Of a stretch of 64,000 bases of DNA, positions 62,178 through 64,000 are shown one piece after another. The notes beneath the pieces were generated by a model. The model searched no databases. It was given only the letters and a program-made list of their open reading frames with translations, and was not told where the DNA came from. Within the stretch, counting starts at the first letter, position 1. Every line of letters begins with the position of its first letter. The translations under genes and the position numbers were made by a program. The stretch comes from Sunxiuqinia sp965230765 (GTDB lineage Bacteria; Bacteroidota; Bacteroidia; Bacteroidales; Prolixibacteraceae). Where the stretch lies: the NCBI GenBank assembly GCA_965230765.1, contig CBDDLR010000001.1, forward strand, positions 62,001-126,000, given 5' to 3'.

Positions 62178-63434
62178 ATGATTGCAGAAATAATAACTAT
62201 AGGAGACGAAATTTTAATTGGGCAGGTAATTGATACCAATTCGGCCTGGCTGGCCGAACAACTGAACCTGCAGGGAATTGAAGTCACAAAAATTACCTCC
62301 ATCTCAGACAAACATGATCAAATTATTGAGACACTTTCTTTGGCAGAATCACATGCTGACTTGGTTTTGATCACAGGCGGCCTGGGACCAACAAAAGATG
62401 ACATTACCAAAAAAGCATTATGTGATTTTTTTGATTGTAATTTTGTACAGAATGAAGAAGTCCTTCAGCATGTTATCGGTATGCTTTCAAGAAGAAATGT
62501 AGTAATCAATGAACTGAACAGAGAGCAAGCGTTGATCCCTGAAGCATGCACAGTTTTACACAACCCCAATGGCACTGCACCTGGCATGTGGTTCGAAAAG
62601 AACAACACCATCTTTGTTTCCATGCCGGGAGTACCTTTTGAAATGAAGGAAATTACTTCCGAAGAAATTCTACCACGACTGAAACAAACAGGTATCACAA
62701 AATCAATCTACCATCAAACGGTGTTAACTTACGGCTTGCCAGAATCTATGCTGGCCGAAAAAATAGAAGAATGGGAACATGCCCTTCCGAAGTTTATTAA
62801 ACTCGCTTATTTACCCAGCCAGTTAATGGTTAGGCTGAGGCTCAGTGCATATGGCAACGATGAAGGATTTCTAAAAGTTGAAGTTGAAAAGCAGATTGAA
62901 AAATTGAAGCCCATTTTAAACGATGAAATATTTGGATTTAATGGCAGCAACCTTTCTGAAGCCACAGGGAACCTTCTGATTAAATACGGCAAAACCCTTT
63001 CGATTGCTGAAAGTTGCACAGGAGGTAATATTTCTCATTTCTTTACGTCTAATCCAGGGAGCTCGGCATTTTTTAAGGGTTCGGTTGTTGCCTATTCAAA
63101 CGAAGTGAAAGAAAATCAGCTACATGTTTCGAACGAATCTTTGGCTAAATTTGGAGCAGTTAGCAAAGAAGTGGCTATAGAAATGGCGCAAGGGGTAAAA
63201 AAATTATTGGGAACTGATTATGCCATTTCAACAACTGGCATTGCCGGGCCTGATGGTGGCACCGATGAAAAACCAATTGGTACAGTTTGGATTGCCATTG
63301 CCGGACAACAGAATGTGCATGCCGAACGTTATAATTTTGCCCATAATCGCGAACGAAATATTTTACGTTCTACACAAACAGCAATAAACCTTTTAAGAAA
63401 AGTAATACTAAAAGAAAACACCCATGAAAGCTAA
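62178..63434 (+). CDS. cinA: CinA: MoaB-like domain plus NMN deamidase
   Basis: Competence/damage-inducible protein A, which recycles pyridine nucleotides. The N-terminal MoCF/MoaB-like domain (1-170) begins AEIITIGDEILIGQVIDTNS and has LVLITGGLGPTKDD. The C-terminal PncC domain (about 260-415) has LSIAESCTGGNISHFFT and ISTTGIAGPDGGTDEKPIGT, which deamidates NMN. The 418 residues match the full-length two-domain form. The last 11 bases overlap the downstream AsmA-like gene, suggesting coupling. Confidence 0.95.
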   Translation: MIAEIITIGDEILIGQVIDTNSAWLAEQLNLQGIEVTKITSISDKHDQIIETLSLAESHADLVLITGGLGPTKDDITKKALCDFFDCNFVQNEEVLQHVIGMLSRRNVVINELNREQALIPEACTVLHNPNGTAPGMWFEKNNTIFVSMPGVPFEMKEITSEEILPRLKQTGITKSIYHQTVLTYGLPESMLAEKIEEWEHALPKFIKLAYLPSQLMVRLRLSAYGNDEGFLKVEVEKQIEKLKPILNDEIFGFNGSNLSEATGNLLIKYGKTLSIAESCTGGNISHFFTSNPGSSAFFKGSVVAYSNEVKENQLHVSNESLAKFGAVSKEVAIEMAQGVKKLLGTDYAISTTGIAGPDGGTDEKPIGTVWIAIAGQQNVHAERYNFAHNRERNILRSTQTAINLLRKVILKENTHES

Positions 63435-64000
63435 AAAAATTGTTGTCATTCTTTTCATTATCATTGCACTGTTCCTTGCAGCTGCAATTGTTATACCTGT
63501 ACTTTTTAAAGGTGAATTAATTAGCAAAACCAAGGAAACAATTAACTCGCAGGTAAATGCCACTGTTGAGTTTGCCGATTTGAATATCAGTCTGTTTAAA
63601 AGTTTTCCGAAAGTTCAGTTAGAGCTTGAAGGACTGAGCATTACCGGGAAGGATCAATTCCAGGGCGACACCCTGCTGGCTGTTTCATCAATTGCTACAG
63701 ACGTTTCGTTGGGCGACCTGTTCAAAATTCGAAAAGAAGGGCTTCAGGTGTCCAGCCTGTCGGTTATCGAGGCACAAATTAACCTGCTTTCAACAACTGA
63801 TGGTTTTTCTAATTGGGACATTACGTTGCCAGTTGAAAAAGAAGACGATAATACGGAACCCGAATCTTCTTCAACAATGGCAGTTGCATTAAATGATATT
63901 GACATTGATGACCTTTCACTGAACTTTATTGATGAAGCCACAAAAACGGTTATTCGTTTAAAAAATGCTGATTTGGACGCTGCAGGAAAATTGGAAGGTA
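63424..64000 (+). CDS. AsmA-family protein (N-terminus only, cut by window end)
   Basis: The first 192 residues of an envelope protein. MKAKKIVVILFIIIALFLAA is an N-terminal membrane anchor. It is followed by IPVLFKGELISKTKETINSQ, ATVEFADLNISLFKSFPKVQ and LELEGLSITGKDQFQGDTLL, the typical start of AsmA-like proteins, which span the periplasm and are linked to phospholipid transport and outer-membrane assembly. It continues past the right edge. The start lies inside the end of cinA. Confidence 0.9.
   Translation, partial: MKAKKIVVILFIIIALFLAAAIVIPVLFKGELISKTKETINSQVNATVEFADLNISLFKSFPKVQLELEGLSITGKDQFQGDTLLAVSSIATDVSLGDLFKIRKEGLQVSSLSVIEAQINLLSTTDGFSNWDITLPVEKEDDNTEPESSSTMAVALNDIDIDDLSLNFIDEATKTVIRLKNADLDAAGKLEG

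Noticed and set aside
1..64000. tRNA, rRNA, integrase, transposase or phage genes
   Set aside because: I looked for cloverleaf-like segments, conserved rRNA blocks and typical recombinase motifs and saw none; a computed search would be more sensitive.

Overview
The window reads as chromosome from a member of the Bacteroidota, most likely an anaerobic or fermentative, polysaccharide-degrading member of the Bacteroidales/Marinilabiliales side. The evidence is the short 286-residue primary sigma factor, promoters of the TAnnTTTG type, weak or absent Shine-Dalgarno sites, GLPGLI proteins, SusB-type GH97, sulfatase, a carboxypeptidase-regulatory-domain outer-membrane barrel, and a pta/ackA plus ptb/buk fermentation cluster. 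No rRNA, tRNA, CRISPR, prophage or intact insertion sequence was recognised. The genus is inference.

Layout. 1-7 kb: lpxB (cut by the left edge), a small membrane protein and surE on the minus strand, then secreted, VOC and sulfatase genes, a protein with tandem TonB C-terminal domains, and an EamA transporter. 7-10.6 kb: phoH and purC, separated by an AT-rich ATPase plus small partner pair that looks like an acquired defence module. 10.7-17 kb: a cyclase-like DUF2652 protein, a Cache-domain histidine kinase, a DegQ/HtrA protease, rpoD with a textbook promoter and terminator, and a Tat-exported DUF3795 protein. 17.2-20.9 kb: an Nramp-like transporter lacking its metal ligands, followed by 5-oxoprolinase pxpA-pxpB-pxpC. 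20.9-29.2 kb: htpG, lipoproteins, a GH18 chitinase, a class V aminotransferase, and a lipoprotein-LytS-LytTR signalling run. 29.3-34.8 kb (minus): pta, a divergent 3-hydroxyacyl-CoA dehydrogenase and ackA, then ptb-buk, which convert acetyl-CoA and butyryl-CoA to acids with ATP formation. 35-42 kb: an FAD/Fe-S oxidoreductase, a GH2 glycosidase and a DUF6377 regulator.

42.6-57.0 kb is the most unusual part. It holds a TlpA-like thioredoxin, a 91-residue secreted Cys peptide, a compact predicted RNA structure, and a tandem array of eleven GLPGLI-family genes (ten complete, one truncated) with an outer-membrane barrel inserted before the last copy. The copies keep near-invariant signal-peptide ends and a near-invariant core at both DNA and protein level, but differ between these, and they share mobile-looking intergenic modules. 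One 845-bp segment is duplicated without net length change. The array looks like an actively recombining, diversifying envelope-protein locus.

57.4-64 kb: a SusB-like GH97, a 231-bp MITE-like inverted repeat, an M48 CAAX protease, a self-inhibited Fic protein, cinA and the start of an AsmA-family protein (cut by the right edge).
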